Positions 31,420 through 40,737 of a stretch of 64,000 nt of DNA are shown here, piece after piece. The translations under genes and the position numbers were made by a program. The first letter of the stretch is position 1. Each line of letters starts with the position of its first letter. Origin of the DNA: Georgenia satyanarayanai (GTDB lineage: Bacteria; Actinomycetota; Actinomycetes; Actinomycetales; Actinomycetaceae); assembly GCF_023715365.1 (NCBI RefSeq), contig NZ_JAMBNZ010000005.1, forward strand, positions 62,001-126,000, written 5' to 3'. The notes under the pieces are model-generated. The model did not search any database and had not been told where the DNA came from. It saw only the letters and a list, made by a program, of their open reading frames with translations.

Positions 31420-33567
31420 ATGGCCAGTCGGACGTCCGGGATATCCGCCGCTGACGATGGCAACCGCGCGCTCCTCGTCGCGAGGACCACCTTCGCGGAG
31501 GTCCTCTCCCCTGACTTTGCCGGTCTGGCGTTCCGGCCCGTCAGCCGGCCGGAGCAGACCGCCGCCCCCACACCCTCCGGCCCGACGCCCGGTCCCGGTG
31601 AGGCGCCGTCCCTGCCGCCGGCAGCGGCGGACGAGGAGCCACCGGGGTGGCCCGGCAGCCTTCTCGCGGAGCTCCTCCCTCAACCCGGTGCCCTCGGGGA
31701 CTATCTCGAGCCGCTGGCCCCGAGCGAGCGGCTGGCCACGCTGCTCGCGGCGATCGATCCCGAGGACGTGGACGACTTCTCCCTCGTCGAGGTCGTCGCC
31801 GCCCACAAGCGCATGGAAGCGTGGTCCGCGGCCCAGGCCGCCCGCGCCGCCGCCGTGCTCGCCGAGCGCGACTCGGTCAACCCCACCTGGCCCGGTGACA
31901 TCCCCGGCCGCACCCGCGGAGAGTGCCTCGTGGGCCAGGAGCTATCCATGCGGCTACGGATCACCAAGCAGGCCGCCGTCAAGATGGCCACCTGCGGCCG
32001 CGCCTTCGGTGGCATGTTCGAACCCACCGGCGAGCTCCTCGACCAAGGCCTCATCGACTGGCCCCGCGCCCAAGCCATCGTCACCAGGCTGATCGACCTG
32101 CCCGCCGAGGTCGCCCTCGCCGCCCAGTGGGAAGTCCTGCCCAAAGCACCCGGCCGCACCCTTCGCCAGCTCAACGACGACCTCGACAAAGCCGTCATCG
32201 CCGTCGACCCCGACTCCGCCGACGACCGCCACAAGACTGCCCGCCAAAAGCGCTGCGTCTACCACCCCCGCCCCCTGCCCGACGGCATGGCCATGCTCTC
32301 CGCCCGCCTCCCCGCCGCCGACGCCATCGCCATGGACCTGGCCCTGGACGCCTCCGCCCGCGCCGCCAAGAACACCGGCGACACCCGCACCCTGGACCAG
32401 CTCAGAGCCGACAGCCTCGCCCTCATGGCCCACACCGCCCTGGCCCTGGGCTTCATCGGACCCGGCGCCCACCTCCACTGCCCCTGCGGCTGCCAAGACA
32501 CCGCCGCAGACGGCAGCACCCCTGCAACACCGGCCGCAAAGTCTCAGCCGGACATTGCGCCACCACCGGACCCTGCCGGCCCGCCGGATACCGCCGACAC
32601 TCTGCCGCCGAGTACCGAACCGCCAGACGCCACCGACGACTCTCCACCGGTCCAGTCCCCGCCCGAAGCGGCGCCGCCGCTCGCCGATGAGCCCACCGCA
32701 CCATCTCCGACCTCACCACCACCCCATATCGCGGACGGGCCACCCCTGCCCGGTCACCGGCTGCCCGGGTGCGCCCTGCCCACCATCCGCGTCGGGATGA
32801 TCGGCGGCGGACGAGCCGACATCAACGTCCTCGTCCCCATCACCGTCCTGCAGCCCGAACCGCGCGACCCGGGCACCACCGCCCTGGACCGCGAGCCCGA
32901 GCCCGTCGCCGAGCTCGACGGCTACGGACCCATCCCACCCGTCATCGCCCGCGCCCTGGCCGCCGGTGGCACCTGGCGCCGCCTGCTCACCGACCCCGTC
33001 ACCGGGCAGGTCCTCGATGTCGGACGCACCCGCTACCAGCCCCCCGCCGCGATCGCCGACCACGTCCGCTACCGCGACCGCACCTGCATCCGCCCCGGCT
33101 GCACCCACCCCGCCCGCACCGCCGACCTCGACCACATCCACGAATGGAAAGACGGCGGCGCCACCTCCGCCGACAACCTCGGACCCCAGTGCACCAGCGA
33201 CCACCGCGCCAAGACCATCGGCGCCTACACCGTCGCCCACGCCACCGACCGCACCTACGCCTGGACCACCCCCACCGGCCACGGCTACCTCCGCCGCCCC
33301 GACGGCACCACCATCACCCTCCCCCGCCACACCGCCCACACCCTGCGCGAGCTCGTCAAGGACTCCGAACGCCACCACCGCCCCGTCGCCCCCCAGCTCG
33401 TCGACGCGATGCTCGCCGCCATCTCCCTCGGGGAGGACCCTCTCAGCCACTGGGTGGCACCCCACGCGGACCCTTCGTCGGGACAGGATCGGGAGGGCCG
33501 GGAGCGGACGTGGGCCCTGGAGGATGGCCCGGAGCAGGCGTGGGCCCCGGAGGAGCCGCCGTTCTAG
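31420..33567 (+). CDS. DUF222/13E12-family HNH endonuclease
   Basis: This 715-residue protein has an N-terminal DUF222 (13E12 repeat) domain (about residues 90-350), a low-complexity Pro/Ala/Thr segment (about 360-450), and a C-terminal HNH nuclease module with TCIRPGCTHPARTADLDHIHEW near 553-575 and the distal N and H (DNLGPQC...DH). Such genes behave as multi-copy, possibly selfish elements in actinobacteria, and cut DNA through the HNH centre. The ATG at 31420 is placed correctly after AAGGGGG; a GTG at 31411 is too close to it. A LexA-like box precedes the gene, so expression on DNA damage is likely. The C-terminus is rich in Gly/Glu/Arg. Confidence 0.92.
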   Translation: MASRTSGISAADDGNRALLVARTTFAEVLSPDFAGLAFRPVSRPEQTAAPTPSGPTPGPGEAPSLPPAAADEEPPGWPGSLLAELLPQPGALGDYLEPLAPSERLATLLAAIDPEDVDDFSLVEVVAAHKRMEAWSAAQAARAAAVLAERDSVNPTWPGDIPGRTRGECLVGQELSMRLRITKQAAVKMATCGRAFGGMFEPTGELLDQGLIDWPRAQAIVTRLIDLPAEVALAAQWEVLPKAPGRTLRQLNDDLDKAVIAVDPDSADDRHKTARQKRCVYHPRPLPDGMAMLSARLPAADAIAMDLALDASARAAKNTGDTRTLDQLRADSLALMAHTALALGFIGPGAHLHCPCGCQDTAADGSTPATPAAKSQPDIAPPPDPAGPPDTADTLPPSTEPPDATDDSPPVQSPPEAAPPLADEPTAPSPTSPPPHIADGPPLPGHRLPGCALPTIRVGMIGGGRADINVLVPITVLQPEPRDPGTTALDREPEPVAELDGYGPIPPVIARALAAGGTWRRLLTDPVTGQVLDVGRTRYQPPAAIADHVRYRDRTCIRPGCTHPARTADLDHIHEWKDGGATSADNLGPQCTSDHRAKTIGAYTVAHATDRTYAWTTPTGHGYLRRPDGTTITLPRHTAHTLRELVKDSERHHRPVAPQLVDAMLAAISLGEDPLSHWVAPHADPSSGQDREGRERTWALEDGPEQAWAPEEPPF

Positions 33568-33665
33568 GAGCGGCCACCGCCGGCGATGAGTTCCGTGGCG
33601 ATGACTGGTCGGTAGGAGGCAGTGGGCCGCTCTGGCCACCACCACCGACCCGAGGAGCACACGAG

Positions 33666-34541
33666 ATGACCACGACGACCGCCGAGACCCGCACGTTGGA
33701 CGTGCCCGGCGCGACCCTCACCTACGACGTCCGCGGTCCCCTTCCGACCGCCGACGGCGCTCCCCCGCTCGTGCTCATCGGTCAGCCCATGGACGCTGTC
33801 GGCTTCACCACGCTCGCCTCGTTCTTCACCGACCGGACCGTCATCACGTACGACCCCCGCGGCCTGGGGCGCAGCACCCGCAGCGACGGCAGCCTGGTGC
33901 AGACTCCCGAGCAGCAGGCCGACGACGTCCACCGGCTCATCACCGAGCTGGGCGCCGGGCCGGTCGAGCTCCTCGGCAGCAGCGGCGGTGCCGTGACCGC
34001 GCTGTGCCTTGCGGCGACCCACCCCGGCGACGTGCGCACCGTCGTCGCGCACGAGCCGCCGGCCCTGCCCCTCCTCCCGGACGCCGACCGCGCCTTCGGG
34101 GCCTGGGGACGCGTGCAGTCCACGTACAACGCGCGCGGCTGGGGCTGGGGCATGGCCGCCTTCATCGCCATGACCTCCTGGCAGGGCGAGTTCCCGGAGG
34201 GCTTCGGCACCGAGACCCCCGACCCCGCGATGTTCGGCATGCCGACAGAGGACGACGGCTCGCGGGACGACCCGCTGCTGTCCGACGTCGCGTCGGCGAT
34301 CGTCCGCTACCAGCCCGACATCGCCGCGCTCAAGGCCTCCTCGGCACGGGTCGTGCCGGCGGCCGGGATCGAGAGCAAGGGGGCGATGACGTGGCGCACG
34401 AGCGAGTCGTTGGCCGCGCAGCTCGGCGTCGAGCTCGCTGTCTTCCCCAGCGGGCACAGCGGCTTCATGGGCGGGGAGTACGGCCAGACCGGCGAGCCGG
34501 AGGCCTTTGCCGCCACGCTGCGCGAGGTGCTCGCTGGTTGA
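33666..34541 (+). CDS. Alpha/beta hydrolase
   Basis: The 291-residue hydrolase shows the oxyanion strand PPLVLIGQPMD, the YDPRGLGRSTRSDG loop, the nucleophile elbow GSSGG with Ser106, and a late catalytic His in FPSGHSGFMGG near residue 265. An acid residue from the D/E-rich 190-215 region completes the triad. GAGGAG lies upstream of the ATG at 33666. It is 98 bases after the HNH gene and 64 before the methyltransferase gene, so probably its own unit. The class is clear; the substrate is not. Confidence 0.88.
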   Translation: MTTTTAETRTLDVPGATLTYDVRGPLPTADGAPPLVLIGQPMDAVGFTTLASFFTDRTVITYDPRGLGRSTRSDGSLVQTPEQQADDVHRLITELGAGPVELLGSSGGAVTALCLAATHPGDVRTVVAHEPPALPLLPDADRAFGAWGRVQSTYNARGWGWGMAAFIAMTSWQGEFPEGFGTETPDPAMFGMPTEDDGSRDDPLLSDVASAIVRYQPDIAALKASSARVVPAAGIESKGAMTWRTSESLAAQLGVELAVFPSGHSGFMGGEYGQTGEPEAFAATLREVLAG

Positions 34542-34605
34542 GCAGCTCGATCCGGCACCAGAAAAACACGAGGACCGGGCGCACGGACGGTGGGATGCTT
34601 CGGGG

Positions 34606-35391
34606 ATGCTGACCGCTGTCGCACAGCGCCTCGCATCGGCCGGATGTGTCAGGCCGATGGCTGAGGCCGTGGTCCTCGTCGACAGCGCCACGACGGAGGG
34701 CGAGCTCGACACCATGGTCACGCGCCGCGAGCGCGGCGAGCCTCTCGAGCACATCGTCGGCTGGGCGGAGTTCCGCGGACGTCGCTACGTCGTCGGACCG
34801 GCCGTCTTCGTGCCGCGGGCGCGGAGCGAGCTCCTCGTGGAGGAGGCAGCGTCCCTGGTCCGGTGCACGGCGGGAGAGGGACGGGACGTCGTCGTCGTCG
34901 ACCTCTGCTGCGGAGTCGGTGCCGTCGGTGGGAGCCTCGCGGCCGAGCTGCCGCAGGTGCGCCTGTACGCCACCGACATCGATCCGCGGGCAGTCGAATA
35001 CGCCGCCCGCAACCTCGGTCCCCTGGGCGGCACCGTCTACCAGGGGGACCTGTTCGCTCCACTCCCGCGCCGGCTGCGGCGCCGGGTCGACGTGCTCGCC
35101 GCCAGCCCTCCGTACGTCCCGACCGGGCAGTTCGCACTGCTGGCGGCGCAGGCGCGTGACTTCGAGCCGTCACAGGCGCTCGACGGCGGAATCGACGGTC
35201 TCGACCTGGTCGACCGGATCGGGCGAGGAGCGGAACAGTGGCTGGCGCGGAGCGGGTGCCTCGCCCTCGAGGTGGCGGCGAGCCAGCTCGACCGGGTGGA
35301 GCGGATCCTCTCCGACCTCGGGTACGCGGTGCGCACGGTGGTCTCCGAGCAGGACGGCTCAGCCGTCGCTCTCGCACGACGCGTGGTGTGA
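34606..35391 (+). CDS. PrmC/HemK-related putative protein glutamine-N5 methyltransferase
   Basis: This 261-residue SAM-dependent methyltransferase resembles the PrmC-like family of unknown substrate. The N-terminal helical region leads into FVPRARSELLVEEA (the PrmC-type substrate loop), the SAM motif DLCCGVGAVG at residues 99-108, ATDIDPRAVEYAARN, and AASPPYVPTGQ. In true PrmC the catalytic block is NPPY; here it is S167-P-P-Y, losing the Asn that orients the glutamine amide. Either the substrate differs or activity is altered. A real release-factor methylase would be expected next to prfA elsewhere in the genome. The chosen ATG is the second Met of the open frame, giving the family start. 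Confidence 0.85.
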   Translation: MLTAVAQRLASAGCVRPMAEAVVLVDSATTEGELDTMVTRRERGEPLEHIVGWAEFRGRRYVVGPAVFVPRARSELLVEEAASLVRCTAGEGRDVVVVDLCCGVGAVGGSLAAELPQVRLYATDIDPRAVEYAARNLGPLGGTVYQGDLFAPLPRRLRRRVDVLAASPPYVPTGQFALLAAQARDFEPSQALDGGIDGLDLVDRIGRGAEQWLARSGCLALEVAASQLDRVERILSDLGYAVRTVVSEQDGSAVALARRVV

Positions 35392-35480
35392 CGGCGACGG
35401 CGGCCCGTCAGCCCGCGAACCGCCCGGGTCCGGACATGCCGAAGGCCGCCTCCGTGGGAGGCGGCCCTCGGGCACAGGGA

Positions 35481-35848
35481 TGGTGGAGATGGCGGGAATC
35501 GAACCCGCGTCCGACGGCGCAGAACCAGAGCTTCTCCGGGTGCAGTCTGCTGCGATTTTCTCGGCCCCAGCTGTCACGCAGACAAGCAGCTGACAGGCCC
35601 AGTCACCTGGAAGTCCCCGTAGCCCCGGTGACGAGGGCTACGAGCAGTGGCTCTCTAGCTGACGCCAGGAACCGGGTCGAGAGCTAACCCGGGCTGACGG
35701 ACTTACGCGGCTCGCTCAGGCGGCGAGGGCGAAGTCGGTGCGCTTGGAATCGGCACCTATTGGTTTGCAGAGGGCGTTATCGAGATAACTCTGCATCCTC
35801 GACCCGCTTCCTCTGGCACGACGTCCGTCGTCGAAACCGATCATCCCC
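35481..35848 (-). ncRNA. ssrA: tmRNA (transfer-messenger RNA)
   Basis: The 368-nt RNA rescues stalled ribosomes together with SmpB. The 5' end (35848 leftward) reads GGGGAUGAUCGGUUUCGAC and the 3' end is a tRNA-like arm GGUUCGAUUCCCGCC... with genomically encoded CCA (35483-35481). The acceptor ends pair over seven positions with one G-U. The tag reading frame at 35754-35716 encodes ADSKRTDFALAA followed by UGA, an actinobacterial-type proteolysis tag ending ALAA. smpB lies 2.4 kb upstream on the same strand, separated by a DUF2207 gene and a DoxX-like gene. It must not be read as a tRNA gene. Confidence 0.97.
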
Positions 35849-35947
35849 TGTGGAGTTGTCAATCACCGGCCGGAGCCGGCTGACCCATCATACGTCCCAA
35901 CCGGACCCGAGTCAGATCTATTCCGGCCGGGCGACATCGGGCGGCGG

Positions 35948-36367
35948 CTACTTCTTGCGCGAGGTGAGCGCGTCGATGACGAGCCCGAGCCCGATACCGA
36001 GCAGCCATACGTCCTTGGCGATCCCCGTGCCGTCGCCCGTGGGACGGATGCCGTCCTCCTGCGTCATGCCCGGGGTCTTGAGGTACATGCGGACCAGGCC
36101 CGCGGAGAACGCCGTGAGGCCCAGCCCGGCCAGGCCGCTGGGGACGATGGGCAGCAGCAGCGCCGCGCCGAGTGCGGTCTCCGCGGTGCTGATGAGCTTG
36201 CCGAAGTCCTGCGGGGACATGTCCTTGAGCTGGGGCACCGCGTTCGCGCCCATCGCCTGCAGCCCGGCAGCCGACTCCTCGTCAAGGCCGCGCTTGCTCA
36301 GGCCGGAGTTGAGGATGAAGGCCCCCGCGGCCAAGCGCGGCGGGACGTGGCGGAGCTTGATCGACAT
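35948..36367 (-). CDS. DoxX-like small membrane protein
   Basis: A 139-residue hydrophobic protein: MSIKLRHVPPRLAAGAFILNSGLSKRG at the N-terminus, FGKLISTAETALGAALLLPIVP and SGLAGLGLTAFSAGLVRMYL as membrane helices, and a final KDVWLLGIGLGLVIDAL span, with basic C-terminal KK. The helix pattern and the starting motif resemble DoxX-type four-helix membrane proteins. It is located just upstream of ssrA on the same strand and 68 bases downstream of the DUF2207 gene. The molecular role is unknown. Confidence 0.7.
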   Translation of the reverse strand: MSIKLRHVPPRLAAGAFILNSGLSKRGLDEESAAGLQAMGANAVPQLKDMSPQDFGKLISTAETALGAALLLPIVPSGLAGLGLTAFSAGLVRMYLKTPGMTQEDGIRPTGDGTGIAKDVWLLGIGLGLVIDALTSRKK

Positions 36368-36435
36368 GGCAGTTCCCTTGCTCGGCAGCGGTGCGTGTCA
36401 GGCCTCGAGTATCCGCCACCGGCCTGCGAACCGCC

Positions 36436-38301
36436 CTACCAGCTGCCGCCGCCCATCCCTCCGGCTCCGCCGCCCACCGAGCCGGAGAATCCGGAGCTGC
36501 CGCTCGACCCGGCCGAGGTCACCGCGGAGGCCGCCGCCTCGGCGAAGGCTCCGACGGAACCGGCGAACATCGCCGGCTGGGTCCACCAGCCGATGCCCGG
36601 CGTCACCGGCACGTACCAGTCCGGGCTCCCGACCTGCCGCCCCTGGGCCGCGACGTCCGCGAGAATCTGCGCCCACCGCTCGGTGAGCCCGAAGACGATC
36701 GCGTACGGCAGGTACCGCGAGAAGAGGTCCTGCCCCTCCTCGAAGCGGATCTGCTCGGCCTCGGCGGTCGCGAGGTACTCCCGGAACCCGAGCGTCTGCG
36801 CGAGCACCGCGGTCCCGGCAGCCGTCCGTGCCGGCACCGCGGAGGATGCGACGGCGACGACGATGCCGACGAGCAGCAGCGGGATCCCGAGCACCGCGGG
36901 CCATCGCAGCAGGACGAGCACCACGGTCACGAGGATCCCCAGCCCCACGAGCCCCACACCGCCCAGCAGCCAGTGGTTGCGCACCGCGAGCGGCGAGCCA
37001 CGGAACCAGCCGTGCTCGGTCACGGTGCGGTACAGCGCCTCCTGCGTCTTCGCGACTGCGGTGGCGTACGTCGCGCCCACCTCCGAGAGCGCCACCGGCT
37101 CACCGTCCGGCATGAGCGCGTCGAGGAGCTCGCGCTCGTAGCGCTCCAGCCCGTCGGACCAGCTGCGCAGCGGGACGAGCCGCCAGTCGCTCACGTCGTC
37201 GCCGACCTTTTCCGGAGCGACCTCCTCGATGCGGAGGTAGCCGCGCACGGCGAGGTCGACGAGCGTGGCGGACACGTCGCGGGAGTCGGCCACCTCGTCG
37301 TGGAGGGTGCCGACCTCACCGGGCCGGACGTCGTCGGGCGGGGTGAAGCGCACGGCGACGGCCTGACGACGGCGCGCCGGCCCCACCGTGCCGGCCTGCC
37401 CGTCCGCCGGGGCGAGCCCGGGGGTGAGGTCGAGGTAGGCCTCGTCGCGTCCACGCCGCGAGGCGACGACGACGGCGGCACCCGCTCCGAGCACCGTGGC
37501 CAGTCCCGCCGCGCCACCGGTGAGCGGACCCAGCTGAAAGGTGTTGGACCAGGTCCGGCGCGGCTCGTGGACGGGCTCGGCGCCGACGAGCGTGCCGGCG
37601 GGCCAGCCGACCGCCACGCTCAGCCCCTCGCCCTCGTCCAGGCGCTCGTGGAAGAAGTCGACGCGCTCCCCGCGGCTCTCACCCGCGCCGTCGCAGGCGT
37701 CGTCGGACCCCGTGCGGCCGACGTAGCAGGCACTGGCCTCCGGCGGCACCGGGCCGGTGACGGCGACGGTGACGTCCTCGATCGGGACGTCGAAGCCGCC
37801 CGGCGCCACGACGTTCCAGTACAGCTCGTCCCGCACGGTCGCGTCCGGGCCGGTGGCCTCCGGCGTGGACAGGCCGTCGACCGTGTACGTCACGCGGTAG
37901 TCGTGGGCGCCGGTGACCTCGACGTCCTCGTCGCCGATGAAGAGCTGGATCGCGCCGCCGTCGTGCTCGACGCGCAGGTCCGCCGGGGCGCCGGTGGCCG
38001 ACTCCGCGGTGACGTCGCTGACCGTGAGCCGGCGGTAGTGGTCCGGGTCGCCCTCGATCTCCTGCAGCTCGGCGAGGACGAGGAAGGGGCCGTGCGCCTC
38101 CTCGTCGCCGAAGTCGTAGGTGAGGTCGACCTCGACGCGCACCGTGCCGCCGTCGGCCTCGACGACGGCCCCGACGTCGAGGCGGGAGATGTGGCCCACG
38201 GAGTCGTCCGCGCGGGCGGGCGACGCGACGAGCAGCGTGAGCGCGGCGACGCAGAGCAGCGCGAGGACGAGCAGGGACGCCGCGCGCCGCACCACGCTCA
38301 T
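36436..38301 (-). CDS. DUF2207 domain membrane protein
   Basis: The 621-residue protein has a signal peptide (1-31), a secreted beta-rich domain (about 32-235) that reads [29 protein letters not shown], a single membrane span (about 250-270), a cytoplasmic region with [44 protein letters not shown] (the DUF2207 winged-helix-like block), two further spans (about 440-490) and a Gly/Ser-rich tail [12 protein letters not shown]. The ending is characteristic of DUF2207 proteins. The ATG at 38299-38301 overlaps the smpB stop, so it is coupled to smpB. Its function is unknown; stress- or wall-related roles are only guesses. Confidence 0.9.
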   Translation of the reverse strand: MSVVRRAASLLVLALLCVAALTLLVASPARADDSVGHISRLDVGAVVEADGGTVRVEVDLTYDFGDEEAHGPFLVLAELQEIEGDPDHYRRLTVSDVTAESATGAPADLRVEHDGGAIQLFIGDEDVEVTGAHDYRVTYTVDGLSTPEATGPDATVRDELYWNVVAPGGFDVPIEDVTVAVTGPVPPEASACYVGRTGSDDACDGAGESRGERVDFFHERLDEGEGLSVAVGWPAGTLVGAEPVHEPRRTWSNTFQLGPLTGGAAGLATVLGAGAAVVVASRRGRDEAYLDLTPGLAPADGQAGTVGPARRRQAVAVRFTPPDDVRPGEVGTLHDEVADSRDVSATLVDLAVRGYLRIEEVAPEKVGDDVSDWRLVPLRSWSDGLERYERELLDALMPDGEPVALSEVGATYATAVAKTQEALYRTVTEHGWFRGSPLAVRNHWLLGGVGLVGLGILVTVVLVLLRWPAVLGIPLLLVGIVVAVASSAVPARTAAGTAVLAQTLGFREYLATAEAEQIRFEEGQDLFSRYLPYAIVFGLTERWAQILADVAAQGRQVGSPDWYVPVTPGIGWWTQPAMFAGSVGAFAEAAASAVTSAGSSGSSGFSGSVGGGAGGMGGGSW

Positions 38302-38819
38302 CGGTTGGCGCGCAGGCTCATCGCCCGCTGGGCCTCGCGGTTGTCCTGCTGCTCGCGCAGCGCGTGGCGCTTGTCGTACTCCTTCTTGCCTCGGGCGAGG
38401 GCGACGAGCACCTTCGCGCGGCCACGGATGAAGTAGAGCTCCAGCGGGACGACGGTGTGGCCCTTGTCCTTGCTCTTGCCGACGAGCCGGTCGAGCTCGG
38501 CGCGGTGGAGGAGGAGCTTGCGCTTGCGCCGCACGGTGTGGTTCGTCCACGTGCCCTGGCTGTACTCGGGGATGTGTACGCCCTGCAGCCAGGCCTCGCC
38601 GCGGTCGAACTCCACCCAGCCGTCCACGAGCGAGGCGCGACCCATGCGCAGCGACTTCACCTCCGTGCCGGTGAGCACGAGGCCCGCCTCGAAGGTCTCG
38701 TCGATGTGGTAGTCGTGGCGGGCCTTCTTGTTCCGGGCCACCACGGTGCGCTTGTCCGCCTCGGCCTTGGCCTTCTCAGCCGCGGTGGGCTTGCGTGGCT
38801 TGGTCGGGGTCGGGGACAC
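38298..38819 (-). CDS. smpB: SsrA-binding protein SmpB
   Basis: SmpB binds tmRNA and brings it to stalled ribosomes. The 173-residue product has an extended Lys/Ala/Pro-rich N-terminus, the core [29 protein letters not shown], the RNA-contact block [31 protein letters not shown] and the flexible basic tail with RANR. The start is GTG 38817-38819 preceded by AAGGAG. It overlaps the DUF2207 gene and sits upstream of ssrA, as is common. The usual ftsE/ftsX neighbours are not seen upstream; instead a divergent TorD-like gene lies there. Confidence 0.97.
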   Translation of the reverse strand: MSPTPTKPRKPTAAEKAKAEADKRTVVARNKKARHDYHIDETFEAGLVLTGTEVKSLRMGRASLVDGWVEFDRGEAWLQGVHIPEYSQGTWTNHTVRRKRKLLLHRAELDRLVGKSKDKGHTVVPLELYFIRGRAKVLVALARGKKEYDKRHALREQQDNREAQRAMSLRANR

Positions 38820-39032
38820 CGGCGGACTCCTTCTTCTTCAGTGGACGCACGCGGCCGAGCCGCGGCGTTCCAGCGTAGTGCAGCATCCCCGCGCCGTCGT
38901 CGTCCTATCGCGAGGTTCCGCACGTGGAGAACGCTCGAGCGGCCACCGGTGGGCTGACGTCGGCCAGGGCCGTTCGACCCACCCCGGCTCGGAGCGGGCA
39001 CGGGAGGATTGTCGCCGGAGGGGAGATCGGTG

Positions 39033-39578
39033 ATGAGTCAGCAGGTGCTCGGCAGTCCCCGCGCGGTCGAGACGGCCGTGTCGGCCGTCGCCCGCGCCCT
39101 CGGTTCCCCGCCGTCCCTCGGCGCGCTGCACGTCGTCTCCTGGCCGGTGCACGACGCGGAGTCCCTACGCGGCGCCGCCCTCCTCGCGGAGTCACGGCTG
39201 TCCGCCGAGTCCCCCGAGCGAGTGCGTGCCGACCACCGCCGTCTCTTCGTCGGGGACGCGCACCGCCCGGCGGTCGCGCCGACGGCCCCGCCCCCCGCCG
39301 TCGCGCCGTCGCTGGCCGCGCTCCTGGCCCACGTACCCGGCGCCGCACAGCCCGGGACCGGTGGCCTCGTCGCCGCCCTCGACGCCTACGCCGCGCTGCT
39401 CGCCGACCCGCGCGCGGACACCGCCACCCGCCGCGCGCTCGTCCACGAGCACCTGCTCACCTGGGGCACCCGCTGCCTGAGCCGGGTCCAGCTCGGTGCC
39501 CAGACCTTCTGCTACCAGGGGGTCGCGACGGTTGGCCTGGGCCTGCTGAGGCACGCCGCGGACAGTCGGGAGCTCTAG
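39033..39578 (+). CDS. TorD/DmsD-family molybdoenzyme maturation chaperone
   Basis: A 181-residue all-helical protein with the TorD-family marks R-A-D-H-R-R-L-F-V-G (the E/D-Y/H-xRLFxG motif) about residue 70 and VHEHLLTWGTRCLSRVQLGAQTFCYQGV near the C-terminus, where the family has its (P/D)xDH-like region. Such chaperones bind twin-arginine leaders of molybdenum enzymes and insert the cofactor. No molybdoenzyme, TAT gene or cofactor gene is in the window, so it is an orphan here. GGAGGGGAGA precedes the ATG at 39033. Its TAG overlaps the opposing stop in a shared CTAG. Confidence 0.75.
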   Translation: MSQQVLGSPRAVETAVSAVARALGSPPSLGALHVVSWPVHDAESLRGAALLAESRLSAESPERVRADHRRLFVGDAHRPAVAPTAPPPAVAPSLAALLAHVPGAAQPGTGGLVAALDAYAALLADPRADTATRRALVHEHLLTWGTRCLSRVQLGAQTFCYQGVATVGLGLLRHAADSREL

Positions 39579-40735
39579 AGGCGGACTCTGCGGTCTGTGG
39601 CCGCAGACTCGTAGGCGGCATAGATCGCTTGCATCGACGTGTAGGCCAGCTCGAAGTCCGATTGCGGTGTGCCTCCGTGGACGACGCAGTCGATGAAGTC
39701 CTGCATCTCCCCGATGTAGCCGCGTGCCATCAGCTCATCCAGGAGCACGTACTGCCAGCCACCCTTGTTGTCGATCTTCTCCGTCACGTACACGTCGTCG
39801 AGGGAAGCTGCGTCGGCGTGGTAGAGCCGCAGGGAGTCGCTCTGACTGATCTGGCACAGGTGGACGCTGTCGGTGGTGAACACCTGAAGCGAGTTCCGCA
39901 CCCCGCCCACAATCGTGTCGGTGGCGGTCACCACGCCTCGGGTGCCGTCGTCGAACGTGAGGATCACGTTGGCCATGTCCTCGACGTCGACGGGACGGGC
40001 GTGCAGGAAGCGACGTTGTTCGTCGGAGAGCGTGGGGGTGATCGCAGTGGTGTCTGCGAGCACCGAGTCCACGGCGACGGTTCGTCCAGCCACCCTGGCC
40101 TCGACCTGCTTCAGGTACAGCATGGCCGACAGCGGGTGGCAACCCTGGCGGATGAGTGCGCCGCCGCCGGAGTCCTTCCAGTGTCGCGAGTACTCAGCGT
40201 GCGAGCCGTTGTGCGACTCTTCACCGATCATCATGGTGATTCGCGAACCCGACTTCTCCAGAACCTCGCGGCTCTTCTGCACCGACGGCGCGTAGACGTA
40301 GTTCTCGGCGTACCCGAAGACGAGACTGGTGCCCGCCAGGACCTCACGCAGCCTGTCCATCTCTGCCATGACCGCTTCGTACATCTGCCGACGGTCCACC
40401 GACTCGGCCCCGTCGTCGGGCACGTCGAAGAAGCCGGTCAGGGGCTTCTCGCAGATGACGTGCTTGCCGGCCTCGATGACCTTCGTGACCATCTCGACGT
40501 GCAGCGACGGCGGCGTGCAGATGTCGATGACGTGCACGTCGTCGTCCGTGAGCAACTGCTCGAGGTCGTCGTAGACCTTCGTGATCCCGTGCCGTTGCGC
40601 AAACGCGTCGCGCCGAGTCGGGGGCGCGGCGACGGCAACGATCTGCGCGTCGTGGCCGGCTACCCGCTTGAACGACTCGGCGTGCAGATCCGCGACGAAT
40701 CCCGCGCCGACCACACCAATTCCGACCTTCTGCAT
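39575..40735 (-). CDS. Gfo/Idh/MocA family oxidoreductase of the TTT operon
   Basis: The 386-residue oxidoreductase has a standard Rossmann loop GVVGAGFVADLH at residues 8-18, EKP at 96-98, and an active-site region RQGCHPLSAMLYLKQVEA with the conserved His. It closes the leftward operon lacI-tctC-tctB-tctA-oxidoreductase, starting two bases after the tctA stop. It likely oxidises an imported sugar acid or polyol-type compound with NAD(P). The family sits with TctABC systems for carboxylated sugars in other bacteria, but the substrate is not readable here. Codon use is less GC-rich than surrounding genes, as for the rest of the operon. Confidence 0.9.
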   Translation of the reverse strand: MQKVGIGVVGAGFVADLHAESFKRVAGHDAQIVAVAAPPTRRDAFAQRHGITKVYDDLEQLLTDDDVHVIDICTPPSLHVEMVTKVIEAGKHVICEKPLTGFFDVPDDGAESVDRRQMYEAVMAEMDRLREVLAGTSLVFGYAENYVYAPSVQKSREVLEKSGSRITMMIGEESHNGSHAEYSRHWKDSGGGALIRQGCHPLSAMLYLKQVEARVAGRTVAVDSVLADTTAITPTLSDEQRRFLHARPVDVEDMANVILTFDDGTRGVVTATDTIVGGVRNSLQVFTTDSVHLCQISQSDSLRLYHADAASLDDVYVTEKIDNKGGWQYVLLDELMARGYIGEMQDFIDCVVHGGTPQSDFELAYTSMQAIYAAYESAATDRRVRL

Positions 40736-40737
40736 GA

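Noticed and set aside
31420-33567. Insertion sequence or prophage around the HNH gene
   Set aside because: No terminal inverted repeats, target duplication, integrase or phage structural genes are visible.
35481-35560. A tRNA gene (TTCGA-type T arm with CCA)
   Set aside because: It is the 3' tRNA-like part of tmRNA; the tag ORF and the 5' GGGGAUG partner are present.
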